NCBI RefSeq assembly: GCF_004028635.1
Contig: NZ_RQJW01000003.1
Coordinates: forward strand, 620,001 to 684,000
Direction of reading: 5' to 3'
DNA length: 64,000 nucleotides
Source of the DNA: Streptomyces cyaneus
GTDB taxonomy: Bacteria > Actinomycetota > Actinomycetes > Streptomycetales > Streptomycetaceae
Shown here: positions 8,233-16,764 of the stretch, piece after piece
Layout: each line of letters opens with the position of its first letter
Numbering within the stretch: the first letter of the stretch is position 1
Translations under genes and position numbers: made by a program
Notes under the pieces: generated by a model
Databases searched by the model: none
Seen by the model: the letters and a program-made list of their open reading frames with translations, nothing else
What the model was told of the DNA's origin: nothing

Positions 8233-9024
8233 TCACCCGGACGAAGCGATGGCCGCGCCTGAAGGAGTTCGCCCGCCTTCGCGTTGCGGCTGGTGACGCA
8301 TCAAGGCCAGGTCCTCGCCCCAGGCGTCCAGCACCGCGCCGTGTCCGGCCCGCCAGGCCAATGCCTCGACGTAGTCGAAGAGACGGCGCTGCGTGGATGC
8401 GTCGCCTGTTCCTGAGATGCGGTCCACAGTGTCGAGGAGTGTGCCGGTGTCCCAGTCGGGCAGCGGGAACCGGGCAAGCTCCCACTCCAGGTACTTGTTG
8501 TAGGGGCGGGGGCGACGGTCGAGAGCGAAGAGCAGTTCCAGGAGGAACCGGATGCTGTCGGCGGCGTCGAGCCGGGCCGCGAGGGCATGCCCGTCGCGGT
8601 CGTTCTTGATCGAGCGGTACAGGGAGTTGGCGTAGGCGTCGAGCCACGCATCCGCGTCCCGGAAGGCTTCATCGGCGTCGAGCCGTGCCTTGTCGGCCAG
8701 GATCTCGGCGATTCCTCCGTCGAGCCGGTCGAGCACGATCCGGGCGCGGGCGAGGGCGTACCGCTCGAAGCCCGGCATTCCGGCGGCACGGAGCTCGTCG
8801 AGGGAGACGATGACCAGGTCGAGTTCTGCTGTGCGGTACCCCGCGAACCGGGTGAGAGTCGTTGTCGCGCCGTCGGCGAGGACGACGTACAAATCGTGGT
8901 CGGAGTGGTCGGTCGTCATGCCGTCGTGCGCCCGGGAACCCTTGAGGACCAAGCCGACGACAGCGGGATCGGCGGTGGCGAGTTCGATGAACGCGTCGTA
9001 GGTGAGGGGCTGCTGAGCAGTCAT
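8233..9024 (-). CDS. Nucleotidyltransferase-superfamily (pol-beta-like) protein
   Basis: A 263-residue cytoplasmic protein. The N-terminal half has the pol-beta nucleotidyltransferase signature LKGSRAHDG (Gly29-Ser30) followed by SDHDLYVVL with metal-binding Asp42 and Asp44. The C-terminal half is helical (LDAADSIRFLLELLFAL, YNKYLEWEL), like the four-helix domain of kanamycin/MNT-type nucleotidyltransferases. Such proteins add a nucleotide to small molecules (aminoglycosides) or to partner proteins (HEPN/MNT systems). No HEPN partner gene is adjacent, so I leave the substrate open. The ATG at 9024 follows GGAGATCACGCA. Confidence 0.78.
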   Translation of the reverse strand: MTAQQPLTYDAFIELATADPAVVGLVLKGSRAHDGMTTDHSDHDLYVVLADGATTTLTRFAGYRTAELDLVIVSLDELRAAGMPGFERYALARARIVLDRLDGGIAEILADKARLDADEAFRDADAWLDAYANSLYRSIKNDRDGHALAARLDAADSIRFLLELLFALDRRPRPYNKYLEWELARFPLPDWDTGTLLDTVDRISGTGDASTQRRLFDYVEALAWRAGHGAVLDAWGEDLALMRHQPQREGGRTPSGAAIASSG

Positions 9025-9366
9025 TGCGTGATCTCCGGTGGAGTGATGACGGGTGTGCCGGCCGGACGGCCCCGTCCGAAGGGGTCGCCGGCACCGTCTG
9101 CGGCGGCGCACGGCCACCGCCCGGAAGATCAACGCACGGGTGGACTCTATCGCCGGGACGGCCGAGAGGTCTCGCGTTTGGTTGGTCTTGAACGTGGTCA
9201 GTAAACCGAGATCGTGACTGGGGGGGGCCGGCCCTGCACACGAAGCCCTGCACACGAAGCCCTGGACACAGCGGATGCGGTATTCCTGCGGCGCGGAGCA
9301 ACCGCTCCGGCCCCGTCGTTCGTGTTCCGTTCGGGCAGGCTGGTGGCGACGCGGAGGACGAGGCGG
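9025..9366. other. Divergent intergenic region with a short tandem repeat
   Basis: 342 bases between the nucleotidyltransferase and kinase starts. It must hold both promoters. It contains a run of eight G (9220-9227) followed by two exact copies of a 14-base unit GCCCTGCACACGAA (9231-9258) and a degenerate third. An in-frame extension of the kinase reads through this stretch but looks non-coding (biased, low-complexity). I see no clear operator. Confidence 0.5.
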
Positions 9367-11991
9367 GTGGAGCGCAGGGAGAGGATCGCGGGCCGCTACG
9401 AGCTGGTCGAGCGGTTGGGGCGCGGTGGCATGGGTGAGGTGTGGGCCGGGTGGGACCGCGACCTGCGCCGCGACGTCGCGCTCAAGCTGCTCTTCGTCGA
9501 CGACGGCATCGATCCCGATCTGCCCATGCGGTTCGACCGGGAGGGCGTTGCGGCAGCCCAGGTCAACCACCCGAACGTGGCCGCGCTGTACGACCGCGGC
9601 GTGCACGAGGACCTGCTCTTCCTCGTCATGGAGAAGGTCGACGGCCCTCCCCTGTCCCGGGTCCTGCGGTCGCCGGGCGGACTGACGACCTCCAGGGCGC
9701 TCGTGATCGCGGAGGAGATCTGTGCGGCGCTGGCCGCCGCGCACCGGGCCGGCGTCATCCACTACGACATCAAGCCGCACAACGTCATGCTCGCCGCGAA
9801 CGGGACGGTCAAGGTCGTCGACTTCGGTATCGCGGGGTTCGTCCGGTCCGCCTTCTCCGTCGCGCCCTCGGCTTTGCTGACGCCCGCCGGCACCCCCGAG
9901 TACGCCGCGCCGGAGCAGTTCCGCACCGAACGGGGCGACGCGCGTTCGGACTTGTACGCGCTCGGCGGTGTGCTGTTCGCGCTGCTCACGGGTGAGCCGC
10001 CCTTCTCCGGCCACAACGCCTGGGCGATCATCGCGCGCAAGGCGACGGAGGACGCGCCCCGGCTCGATTCCGTCCGCCCGGATCTCCCGCCAGCGATGAG
10101 CGTCCTCGTCGCCGAACTGCTGGACCGCGACCCGGCCAGGCGTCCTCGATCCGCGCAGGAAGTGTTCGAGCGGCTGCGGCAGCTGCGGGCGGGCTCGGAC
10201 CGCGATCCGGTCCCCGCCGCCGCCGTGGAGCGCCCGCCTGCCGGGACCGCTCCGACCGGCTCCGTCGAGCGTGCCGTGTCGATCGCCTGCGGCATCCAGC
10301 CTCCCGTGGACCGGGCCGTGGCATTGGCCCACGTTGCGGCAGCGGCCGCCGGGGCCGACGCCGAGGCTGCCGAGCGCATCGTCCGGCAGCATGTCCCGGC
10401 GCCTTGGCAGGGCGTCGCACTGTTGCAGGTGGCCGAGAAGGTGACCGAGCCCGCCCGGGTGCGGCGCCTCGTCGCGGACGCCGAACCTCGGCTCGCGCAG
10501 GCCATCGGCCACCCGCACGGTCCTTGGGGGCATCCCGAGGACATCGCCCTGCTCCTGGCCCGGCTGGATCCTCCCCGGGCGGTGTCCCGGCTCGGCGACA
10601 TCGAACAACTCGTTCTCGAGGAAGCGGATTTGGAGGTGTGGCGTCTGGTCACGGTGGCCGAGCTGGCCGGCAGCGCGAAGGGGATCGACTCGGCACGGGT
10701 CGAGCGGATCGTCGACCGTCTCGAACGGCGCGCCCGCACCCTGCCGCTGCGCTCCGAGAGCGTCCACGACGCACTGGCACGGATCGCCGCCGCCGTGTAC
10801 CCGGCGGACCGCCGGTGCGCCGAGCGGCTGATCGGGCTCGCCGAACAGTCCACCGCCGAGTTCACCTGGGCCGGCGGCCGCGATCGGGCCCTGCTCGGGA
10901 TCGCCGACATCGCGGTGACGGCCGATCTGCGGTGGGCGGAGCGGATCGCCCGCGCCATCGCCGATGAACCCGACCGGGCCGCCGCGTGGGCACACATCCT
11001 GGACCATGCCTACGTCGCCGAACCGGGCGAGCTGCCACGGCTGATCGACGACGTCGAGCGACAGCTGGCCCGCGCTCGGCGACGCCGTGGGAGGGTGTTC
11101 GGGAGCCGTCCCACGCTGGGCCCCGGTCACGGCCGCGACCTCGCGCAGCGCACAGCGCCCGCCATCGCCGTGTTCGACCCGCCCCGCGCCGAGGCCCTCA
11201 CCTGGCACCTCGGCCCGGGCGACCGCGCGGAGACACTCGTCGCCATGGCCGGTCGGGTGTCCGGGGCCGACCTTGAGCAGGCCCGGACATGGCTGGGCAG
11301 GGCGTATCGGGCAGCGCTGGACGACGAGGGCCCCATGTTCGCAGTGCGGGCCGCACGATTGCTGGGGAAGGTTGTCCAGGCGGCGGCCTCCATCGATCAG
11401 CAACTCGCCCGGCGCGCGGCCGAGCGCCTTGCCCGCATGGCCGATGTGCAGCAGCTGCAGCCGTACACGCTCGCGGAACTGGCTGAGAACGTCGCCGAGG
11501 TCGATGCCGCACTGGCGCGCCGCCTCGTCGACCACGCGGCCCGCGGCGCGACCTCGGTGACGGGGCTCGGCCGCACGGACCGGTCGGCCATGGGACGGGC
11601 CCTCGTCAGAGCGCTCGTCACCGTCATGGCTGCTGTGAACGAGGACGTTCCGCAAGACACCGCGAACCTGATCGGTCACCTCCAGAAGGTGGACCAGTGG
11701 GCGGACACGACCCTCCTGTGGGACGACTCCGCCGCCAGGCTCGCCGAGCTCGACCCGCAGCTCGCCGAGCGGCTGATCGCCGAGTACCACGGCCGGGACC
11801 GGGACGGCATGCTCGCCCGCTTCGTCACGGGATTCACACCCGAGCACCCCGACCGCGCGCTGCGGATCGCCGAGTCCTTCACGGACGACGAGGTCAGGAA
11901 CGCCGCTCTACGGCAGATCGCCGTGGGAGTCGCGCAACAGTGCCACCCCCGACAGGTCATCACCGACAGCGTCGAGGATCGTCCCCGATGA
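9367..11991 (+). CDS. Ser/Thr protein kinase with long C-terminal helical-repeat region
   Basis: 874 residues. The N-terminal 275 residues are a complete Hanks-type kinase domain: glycine loop GRGGMGEVW, Lys40 in VALKLL, catalytic Asp134 in HYDIKPHN, DFG at 152-154 and an APEQF activation-segment end. The usual Arg of HRD is Tyr, making it a non-RD kinase. No transmembrane helix or PASTA domain follows. About 590 residues instead consist of recurring helical pairs rich in Ala, Arg and Leu with periodic WAERIARAI / CAERLIGLAE units, suggesting an alpha-solenoid. GTG at 9367 follows GGAGG with 9-base spacing. The 3' end overlaps the convergent acyltransferase by 32 bases. Substrates are unknown; the solenoid probably selects partners. 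Confidence 0.88.
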   Translation: MERRERIAGRYELVERLGRGGMGEVWAGWDRDLRRDVALKLLFVDDGIDPDLPMRFDREGVAAAQVNHPNVAALYDRGVHEDLLFLVMEKVDGPPLSRVLRSPGGLTTSRALVIAEEICAALAAAHRAGVIHYDIKPHNVMLAANGTVKVVDFGIAGFVRSAFSVAPSALLTPAGTPEYAAPEQFRTERGDARSDLYALGGVLFALLTGEPPFSGHNAWAIIARKATEDAPRLDSVRPDLPPAMSVLVAELLDRDPARRPRSAQEVFERLRQLRAGSDRDPVPAAAVERPPAGTAPTGSVERAVSIACGIQPPVDRAVALAHVAAAAAGADAEAAERIVRQHVPAPWQGVALLQVAEKVTEPARVRRLVADAEPRLAQAIGHPHGPWGHPEDIALLLARLDPPRAVSRLGDIEQLVLEEADLEVWRLVTVAELAGSAKGIDSARVERIVDRLERRARTLPLRSESVHDALARIAAAVYPADRRCAERLIGLAEQSTAEFTWAGGRDRALLGIADIAVTADLRWAERIARAIADEPDRAAAWAHILDHAYVAEPGELPRLIDDVERQLARARRRRGRVFGSRPTLGPGHGRDLAQRTAPAIAVFDPPRAEALTWHLGPGDRAETLVAMAGRVSGADLEQARTWLGRAYRAALDDEGPMFAVRAARLLGKVVQAAASIDQQLARRAAERLARMADVQQLQPYTLAELAENVAEVDAALARRLVDHAARGATSVTGLGRTDRSAMGRALVRALVTVMAAVNEDVPQDTANLIGHLQKVDQWADTTLLWDDSAARLAELDPQLAERLIAEYHGRDRDGMLARFVTGFTPEHPDRALRIAESFTDDEVRNAALRQIAVGVAQQCHPRQVITDSVEDRPR

Positions 11992-13084
11992 GTTCCCGAG
12001 CCCGCAGGGCATACACCATCCGTGGTTCCGTCATGCGGTGGAAGACCCGCTGGACGCCGGGGGCGCACAGCGCGGTCATGACCGCTGCCGCGATCAGTGT
12101 GACGGTGATCTCGCCGACGGGTTGGCGGATCCAGGCGGAGTCGTACCAGCCCCAGTGCTTGGCTCCCTGGGCGACGAAGCCGTGCAACAGGAAGCCGCAC
12201 AGGGTGCCGGCGCCCAGTGCGGTGAACCACGTCCGGCGCCCGGGCACCCAGGCGAGGAAGCAGGCGACCAGGACGACCGAGCAGCCGAAGCCAGCCAGGG
12301 TCATCAGGGGTCCGTACCAGGCGGGCGCGGCGAGTTCCTCGGCGCTCTCGCTGTGGAAGAACCAGGCGTAGTTCATCCTCGGGACCGCCCAGTACGCGAC
12401 GGCGAGGGCGCAGACGAGGACCGGCAGGGCCAGGATGCGCACCGCACGGCGGCGGACCAGCCGGAAATGCTCCGGCTTCAGCAGCAGACCGAGCACGAAG
12501 TACGGCAGGAACTGAAGGACACGCTGGAGGCCGAGGTCGTCGCCGATGGAAGGCGAGAGGGTGGCGAGCATCGCGATGGCGAGAGCGAGCGGCAGCGGCC
12601 ACCGCGCGAGCCGCCAGACCGGTGCCGTCAGCCGCCAGATGAACAGCGCCGCCAGGAACCAGGTCAGGTACAGGGGGTCCAGCAGGCTGATCGGCCGGTC
12701 GGGATCCTGGCTGGTCCACCGGGTGAAGAGGGTGTACGCCACCTCGAAGACCACATAGGGGACGGCCACACCGGTCAGCAGCCGTCCGACCTTCCGCGGC
12801 CGCGCCTCGAAGCCGCGCGAGAAATAGCCCGAGATCATGGCGAACGCCGGCATGTGGAAGGCGTACACGAGCAGGTACAGCGCGGTGACGGCCCGGCTTC
12901 CCTCCCGCAACGGCTCCCACGCGTGGCCGACCGCCACCAGCACGATCGCCAGGTACTTGGCGTTGTCGAAGAAGGGGTCACGCTGATCGACCCGTCTCGC
13001 CCCCGCTCCTGCGGACGGCAGCGGCCGCTGCTGTCGCTGCGGTGCGCGTGTGACGGTGGGTACGGGTGTGGCGTCGGCGGACAT
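11960..13084 (-). CDS. Membrane acyltransferase (acyltransferase-3 / fucose 4-O-acetylase-like)
   Basis: A 374-residue integral membrane protein with about ten hydrophobic helices. After a charged N-terminus of about 45 residues it reads DPFFDNAKYLAIVLVAVGHAW, the signature first helix of acyltransferase-3 proteins with the essential His, followed by FHMPAFAMISGYFSR and, near the C-terminus, TLCGFLLHGF. Family members transfer acetyl or other acyl groups to sugars, peptidoglycan or lipids at the membrane. The acceptor cannot be read from the sequence. ATG 13084 is preferred over an upstream start because the extension is atypical. Its 3' end overlaps the convergent kinase gene. Confidence 0.87.
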   Translation of the reverse strand: MSADATPVPTVTRAPQRQQRPLPSAGAGARRVDQRDPFFDNAKYLAIVLVAVGHAWEPLREGSRAVTALYLLVYAFHMPAFAMISGYFSRGFEARPRKVGRLLTGVAVPYVVFEVAYTLFTRWTSQDPDRPISLLDPLYLTWFLAALFIWRLTAPVWRLARWPLPLALAIAMLATLSPSIGDDLGLQRVLQFLPYFVLGLLLKPEHFRLVRRRAVRILALPVLVCALAVAYWAVPRMNYAWFFHSESAEELAAPAWYGPLMTLAGFGCSVVLVACFLAWVPGRRTWFTALGAGTLCGFLLHGFVAQGAKHWGWYDSAWIRQPVGEITVTLIAAAVMTALCAPGVQRVFHRMTEPRMVYALRARELIGDDPRRCR

Positions 13085-13191
13085 CGCCAGCACCCTAAGC
13101 ACACCTGCGCACGCCGCTTCAACCGCGCTGTGTGCGAACGCACATGTATGAGCCACTCGGTGCGGGGGTGCACTCGCGAACCGTGCTGTTA

Positions 13192-13213
13192 ACTTCTACA
13201 TTACTGTAGAAGT
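13192..13213. promoter_or_regulatory. Perfect inverted repeat upstream of terB, operator candidate
   Basis: ACTTCTACA (13192-13200), spacer TTAC, then TGTAGAAGT (13205-13213): a 9-bp perfect inverted repeat, extendable with one bulge. It lies 55 bases before the TerB start. The TACA/TGTA half-sites resemble those bound by BlaI/MecI-type repressors, one of which is encoded 3 kb away; that link is inference. Confidence 0.5.
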
Positions 13214-13267
13214 AACGGCCGTCCGGTTCGGGCGGCCGCAAAGCCCCCTATCCCGTTTGGAGTTCTC

Positions 13268-13723
13268 ATGGCCCTGTGGGACCGCATCAAGGAATCCGCA
13301 TCGACGATGCAGACCCAGCTGGTGGCGAAGAAGAACGACCTCAAGAGCGGCGCCTTTCGCGACGCGAGCATGGCCATGTGCGCGCTCGTGGCCGCCGCCG
13401 ACGGCACCGTCGACCCCGCCGAGCGGCAGCGCGTCGCCCAACTCATCGTCGGCAACGAGGTGTTGCAGAACTTTCCCGCCGACGACCTGCGCCGCCGCTT
13501 CGAGGAGAACCTGAACCGGCTCACCACCGACTTCGACTTCGGCAAGGTGAGCGTGATGCAGGAGATCGCCAAGGCGAGGAAGAAGCCCGCCGAGGCGCGT
13601 GCTGTGATCCAGATCGGCATCGTCATCGGCGGCGCCGACGGCGACTTCGACAAGGACGAGCGGGCCGTGGTCCGCGAGGCGTGCTACGCCCTCGACCTTC
13701 CGCCGCACGAGTTCGACCTCTGA
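13268..13723 (+). CDS. TerB-family tellurite-resistance/stress protein
   Basis: 151 residues, all-helical and cytoplasmic. The sequence carries the TerB repeats with acidic metal-binding motifs: MCALVAAADGTVDPAERQ near residue 37 and IGGADGDFDKDER near residue 120. TerB proteins belong to the Ter stress system (with TerD/TerC) and bind divalent metal; stand-alone copies are common in Streptomyces and their exact role is unclear. It starts at ATG 13268 downstream of a prominent inverted repeat and ends at a hairpin shared with the convergent LCP gene. No other ter gene is in the window. Confidence 0.9.
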   Translation: MALWDRIKESASTMQTQLVAKKNDLKSGAFRDASMAMCALVAAADGTVDPAERQRVAQLIVGNEVLQNFPADDLRRRFEENLNRLTTDFDFGKVSVMQEIAKARKKPAEARAVIQIGIVIGGADGDFDKDERAVVREACYALDLPPHEFDL

Positions 13724-13741
13724 CCGATCGACCTCCCGTGT

Positions 13742-13772
13742 GCCGGGCGGGCGCGAGCGGCGTCCGCCCGGC
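13742..13772. terminator. Bidirectional terminator between terB and LCP gene
   Basis: GCCGGGCGGGCGC (13742-13754) and GCGTCCGCCCGGC (13760-13772) form a 13-bp stem with one G-T pair and a 5-base loop. It sits exactly between convergent stop codons at 13723 and 13781. Confidence 0.8.
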
Positions 13773-13780
13773 GCGGCCGG

Positions 13781-15166
13781 TCAGCGGATGTCGTCGGGGT
13801 CGAGGTCCGTCCCGACGACCAGGGTCACCACGTCCGCCGCGGCATCCGAGGCCTGCGTTGCCCGGACTCCGGGCAGTCGGGCGGCCAGCGCCTCGGCCGA
13901 CTTCTCCAGGCCCGGCGGGTAGGTGACGGTCGTGGTGCGGCTCTCCTGCGGGGCGTTGCCCGTGCCGACGACGGTGAGGCCGGCGTCGCCGAGCTTCTCG
14001 CCGACGGTGGCGGCCCGACCCGAGATGCCGGTGCCGTTGAGGACCTGGACGCGCACGGAGGAGGCGTACAGGGGGTCCTTCGTGGCCGCCTCCAGTTGTT
14101 TCTTGTCGATCTCCTTGTCCTTGGCCAGGGAGGTGAACAGGTCGGCGGCCTGCGGGTACTGCCAGGCGACGTTGGCCTTGTCGGTGGCGAAGTCGGCCTC
14201 GCGCGGGTAGTTGGGGACCGTGAGGAAGGACAGGCGATCGCTCGGGATTGCCTTGAGCTCCGACGCGAGTCCGTACAGCGGCTTGATGCCGGCCAGATCG
14301 GGGTCCGTGGTCAGGGACTTGGTGCCGGACTGCAGGAAGCCGTAGAGCGACTTCGGGCTGGTCAGCCTGGACTTCGCCTTCTCGACGAGAGCGTTCATGA
14401 ACTCCTGCTGGCGTCCGATGCGCCCGATGTCGGAGCCGTTGCCGACGCCGTAGCGGACCCGCACATAGCCGAGCGCCTTCTCGCCCTCGACGGTCTGACA
14501 GCCGGGCTCGATGTCCAGGCGGGCCTTCTTGGAGTGGATTGCCTCCTTCGGGCAGACCTCGATGCCGTCCAAGGCGTCGACCATGCCCTTGAAGCCCTGG
14601 AAGTCGACGGACATGAAGTGGTCGATACGCAGGCCCGTGTTGGCCTCGACCGTCTTGATGGAGCAGGCGGCGGCGCCGGCGACCTCGCCACTGATGCCGC
14701 CGAGCGCGAACGCTTCGTTGATCTTGGCGTGGTGCGGGGCGGAGTTGCTTCCGTCGCCCTTGTCGCAGGCCGGTATCTCCACCCAGGAGTCACGTGGGAA
14801 CGACACGACCGCGGCCCACTTCCGGTTCGCGGGGACGTGCAGCACCATCAGCGTGTCCGACTGCATGGTGGTCAGGTCCTTGCCGTACTCGGCGTTGGCG
14901 CCGTCGCGGCTGTCGGAGCCGACGACCAGGATGTTCTTCGACCCCGGGCTGAGGTTGACGGGACGTTCGCCGCCGATCTTGTCGTCGACGTCGGCGGACT
15001 TGATGTTGTCGTTGAGGTCCTGGTAGACCCAGGCGCCCACCCCGGCGATGCCGAGCACGACGACCGACGTCACCCCCGCACCCCAGGCCAGGATCCGCCC
15101 TCGCCGCGTCAGCCTGGCCTTCCCCGCACCGGCCGACGCACGTCGGCGCTTCCCCGTTCCACTCAT
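13781..15166 (-). CDS. LytR-CpsA-Psr (LCP) family cell-wall glycopolymer ligase with LytR_C domain
   Basis: 461 residues. A basic cytoplasmic tail and one membrane helix (about 25-45) anchor an extracellular LCP domain. It shows MQSDTLMVLHV, FPRDSWVEIPAC and HAKINEAFALGG, the Asp/Arg-rich pockets that bind polyprenyl-pyrophosphate-linked polymers. LCP proteins attach teichoic acids, arabinogalactan-like or capsular polymers to peptidoglycan. A C-terminal LytR_C domain (about 370-455) begins RVQVLNGTGISGRA. The ATG at 15166 follows AGAGGGGG. Streptomyces have many paralogues and the specific polymer is not evident here. Confidence 0.93.
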   Translation of the reverse strand: MSGTGKRRRASAGAGKARLTRRGRILAWGAGVTSVVVLGIAGVGAWVYQDLNDNIKSADVDDKIGGERPVNLSPGSKNILVVGSDSRDGANAEYGKDLTTMQSDTLMVLHVPANRKWAAVVSFPRDSWVEIPACDKGDGSNSAPHHAKINEAFALGGISGEVAGAAACSIKTVEANTGLRIDHFMSVDFQGFKGMVDALDGIEVCPKEAIHSKKARLDIEPGCQTVEGEKALGYVRVRYGVGNGSDIGRIGRQQEFMNALVEKAKSRLTSPKSLYGFLQSGTKSLTTDPDLAGIKPLYGLASELKAIPSDRLSFLTVPNYPREADFATDKANVAWQYPQAADLFTSLAKDKEIDKKQLEAATKDPLYASSVRVQVLNGTGISGRAATVGEKLGDAGLTVVGTGNAPQESRTTTVTYPPGLEKSAEALAARLPGVRATQASDAAADVVTLVVGTDLDPDDIR

Positions 15167-15305
15167 CCGCGCCCCCTCTGTAGATGTACGGCCGCAAGGC
15201 CCCGGCCCCCTCACCATGACCAGACCACGATCTTGGCAGTATCGGTTGCCTGAACCGAACGAACACGCGAAATTCCCGGGGGGGGGGAGGGACGGGGGCC
15301 CTCGC

Positions 15306-16238
15306 TCAGAGGGGCGTAGCCGCGCGCAGGACGAGGACCATCGTCACCGCCGAGTTGGCGGACGACATCGCCGATACGGCTGTCCCGGCGGCCGCGCACC
15401 ACAGTGCCAGACCCACCGATGTGAACAGCGACGGCCATCGGCGTACCGGCGGAGCGGGACCGAGCAGCGCGGCCACCCGGCGCGGCACCGGTCCGGGCGC
15501 CGCGAAGCCGGCGAGCGTCGCGACCGGAGTGCCTCGGGACACGAGTGCCGCCTTGCCGATCGCGCACGCCACCGTTCGGCGGCTGCCGACCGCCCGGGCC
15601 GCCTCCTCGTCCGCCCAGCGCTCCGCGGTGTAGGACACCGCCGTACGCAGCGGGCGCAGGAACGGATTGGCCCGCGCGGCCAGTTGGACGGCGAGCAGGA
15701 AGCGGTGGTGCCGCGCGGCCAGATGGGCCCGCTCATGCGCGAACAGCGCGCGGCGTTCGGCGGGTTCGAGGCAGCCCAGCAGGGCCGTGGTCACCACCAC
15801 GCGGTCACGACGCCGGCCCGGCAGCGCGTATGCGTACGGCGCGTCGTCGGGGAGTACGGCAACTCCCGTCCCCGGCAGCCCGGCCAGCGCCCGGTGGGCA
15901 CGGCGGCGCACCCGGCCGTGCCGCCACAGGGTCCGGCCGCAGGCCACGACCACCGCGCACAGCGCCAAAATCGCCGCCTTGCCGACGACCTCGTCGTACG
16001 GCACCGCCGCACGCACCTCGGGGTCGGACCAGCCGTCCGGCAGCGGATTGCCGGGCAGTTGGGCGGTGCCCACCACCATCACCAGGCCCAGACACACCGT
16101 GCTGCACACCGCCATCACCGCGGCCACGCCGGTCAGCAGCCGCGTCGCGGTGCGGGGATGCAGGTGCTGCTCGGCCAGGCGCGCGACCGGCCATGCCGTG
16201 AGCGGCAGGACCAGCGGCAGAAAGACGAAAACCCCCAT
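15306..16238 (-). CDS. M56 (BlaR1-like) membrane metallopeptidase
   Basis: 310 residues with hydrophobic segments at the N-terminus (two), near residues 85-105 and at the C-terminus (about 270-290). Between them lies a zinc peptidase core with ALFAHERAHLAARHH, the HExxH site, and AERWADEEAARAVG downstream, which supplies the third ligand region. M56 proteins pair with BlaI/MecI repressors and cleave them after sensing a signal, classically beta-lactam. This copy has no penicillin-binding sensor domain, so the stimulus is unknown. It is encoded 6 bases after the BlaI-type gene on the same strand, the standard two-gene arrangement. Confidence 0.9.
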   Translation of the reverse strand: MGVFVFLPLVLPLTAWPVARLAEQHLHPRTATRLLTGVAAVMAVCSTVCLGLVMVVGTAQLPGNPLPDGWSDPEVRAAVPYDEVVGKAAILALCAVVVACGRTLWRHGRVRRRAHRALAGLPGTGVAVLPDDAPYAYALPGRRRDRVVVTTALLGCLEPAERRALFAHERAHLAARHHRFLLAVQLAARANPFLRPLRTAVSYTAERWADEEAARAVGSRRTVACAIGKAALVSRGTPVATLAGFAAPGPVPRRVAALLGPAPPVRRWPSLFTSVGLALWCAAAGTAVSAMSSANSAVTMVLVLRAATPL

Positions 16239-16244
16239 GCGGCG

Positions 16245-16634
16245 TCAGTCTTGCCCTTCGTTTCGGGACTGGCCCAGCAGGTCGCGCAGCAGCCGCTCGT
16301 CGTCCGGCCCCAGGCCCGTGACAAAGCTGGCCAGTACGGCTTCCCGGTCGCTCTCGGCGTCCAGCACCTTGCGCATCCTGTGCGCCGCGAGGCCCGCCTG
16401 GTCCGAGGCGGACGTCCACGCGAAGGACCGGCCCGCTCGCTCCCGGGTGACCGCGCCCTTGGCCAGCAACCGGGTCAGGATCGTGACCACCGTCGTGTAG
16501 GCGAGGTCCCCGCCGAGCCGCTCCTGCACCCAGCCGGCCGTCGCCGGGCCGTCCGCCTCCCGCAACGCCGACAGGACCAGCGCCTCCAGCTCACCCTGCC
16601 CCCGGCGCCGGGAATGCTGCCGGTCGTCCGCCAT
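16245..16634 (-). CDS. BlaI/MecI/CopY-family transcriptional repressor
   Basis: 129 residues. A winged-helix domain reads QGELEALVLSALREADGPAT, then AYTTVVTILTRLLAKGAVTRE (recognition helix and wing), followed by a short dimerisation tail. BlaI-family dimers bind TACA/TGTA-like palindromes and are released by proteolysis through the partner M56 peptidase encoded immediately downstream. ATG 16634 has a good site (AGGGAG) and gives the standard family length; the longer frame does not look coding. A palindromic region lies about 40-60 bases upstream, suggesting autoregulation. Confidence 0.92.
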   Translation of the reverse strand: MADDRQHSRRRGQGELEALVLSALREADGPATAGWVQERLGGDLAYTTVVTILTRLLAKGAVTRERAGRSFAWTSASDQAGLAAHRMRKVLDAESDREAVLASFVTGLGPDDERLLRDLLGQSRNEGQD

Positions 16635-16670
16635 GCCCTGTCTCCCTTCCGCTGACCTGCGCGTCACGTG

Positions 16671-16694
16671 CGATGCATCGAGCGGTACATCGTA
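16671..16694. promoter_or_regulatory. Operator candidate upstream of the blaI-like gene
   Basis: A perfect 10-base palindrome CGATGCATCG (16671-16680) is followed by an interrupted one, TAC-ATC-GTA (16686-16694). Both lie just upstream of the repressor start at 16634, where BlaI-type proteins normally self-repress. The proposal rests on position and symmetry only. Confidence 0.4.
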
Positions 16695-16764
16695 AGGAGA
16701 AAGGAAAGCAGAGGCCGCCCACCTTCTCCCACCTACTCCCACCTGCCGAACGGCACCGGCCGGC

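Noticed and set aside
9214..9366. N-terminal 51-residue extension of the kinase
   Set aside because: It runs through a tandem repeat and poly-G, lacks a ribosome site, and the kinase domain starts normally after GTG 9367.
8233..11847. A 1204-codon minus-strand frame spanning the nucleotidyltransferase and kinase genes
   Set aside because: Only the part up to 9024 has protein motifs; the rest is antisense to a complete kinase.
15278..15287. Run of ten G, considered as a phase-variable tract (also eight G at 9220-9227)
   Set aside because: Both lie outside coding regions, and no promoter spacing can be linked to them; may also be error-prone sequence.
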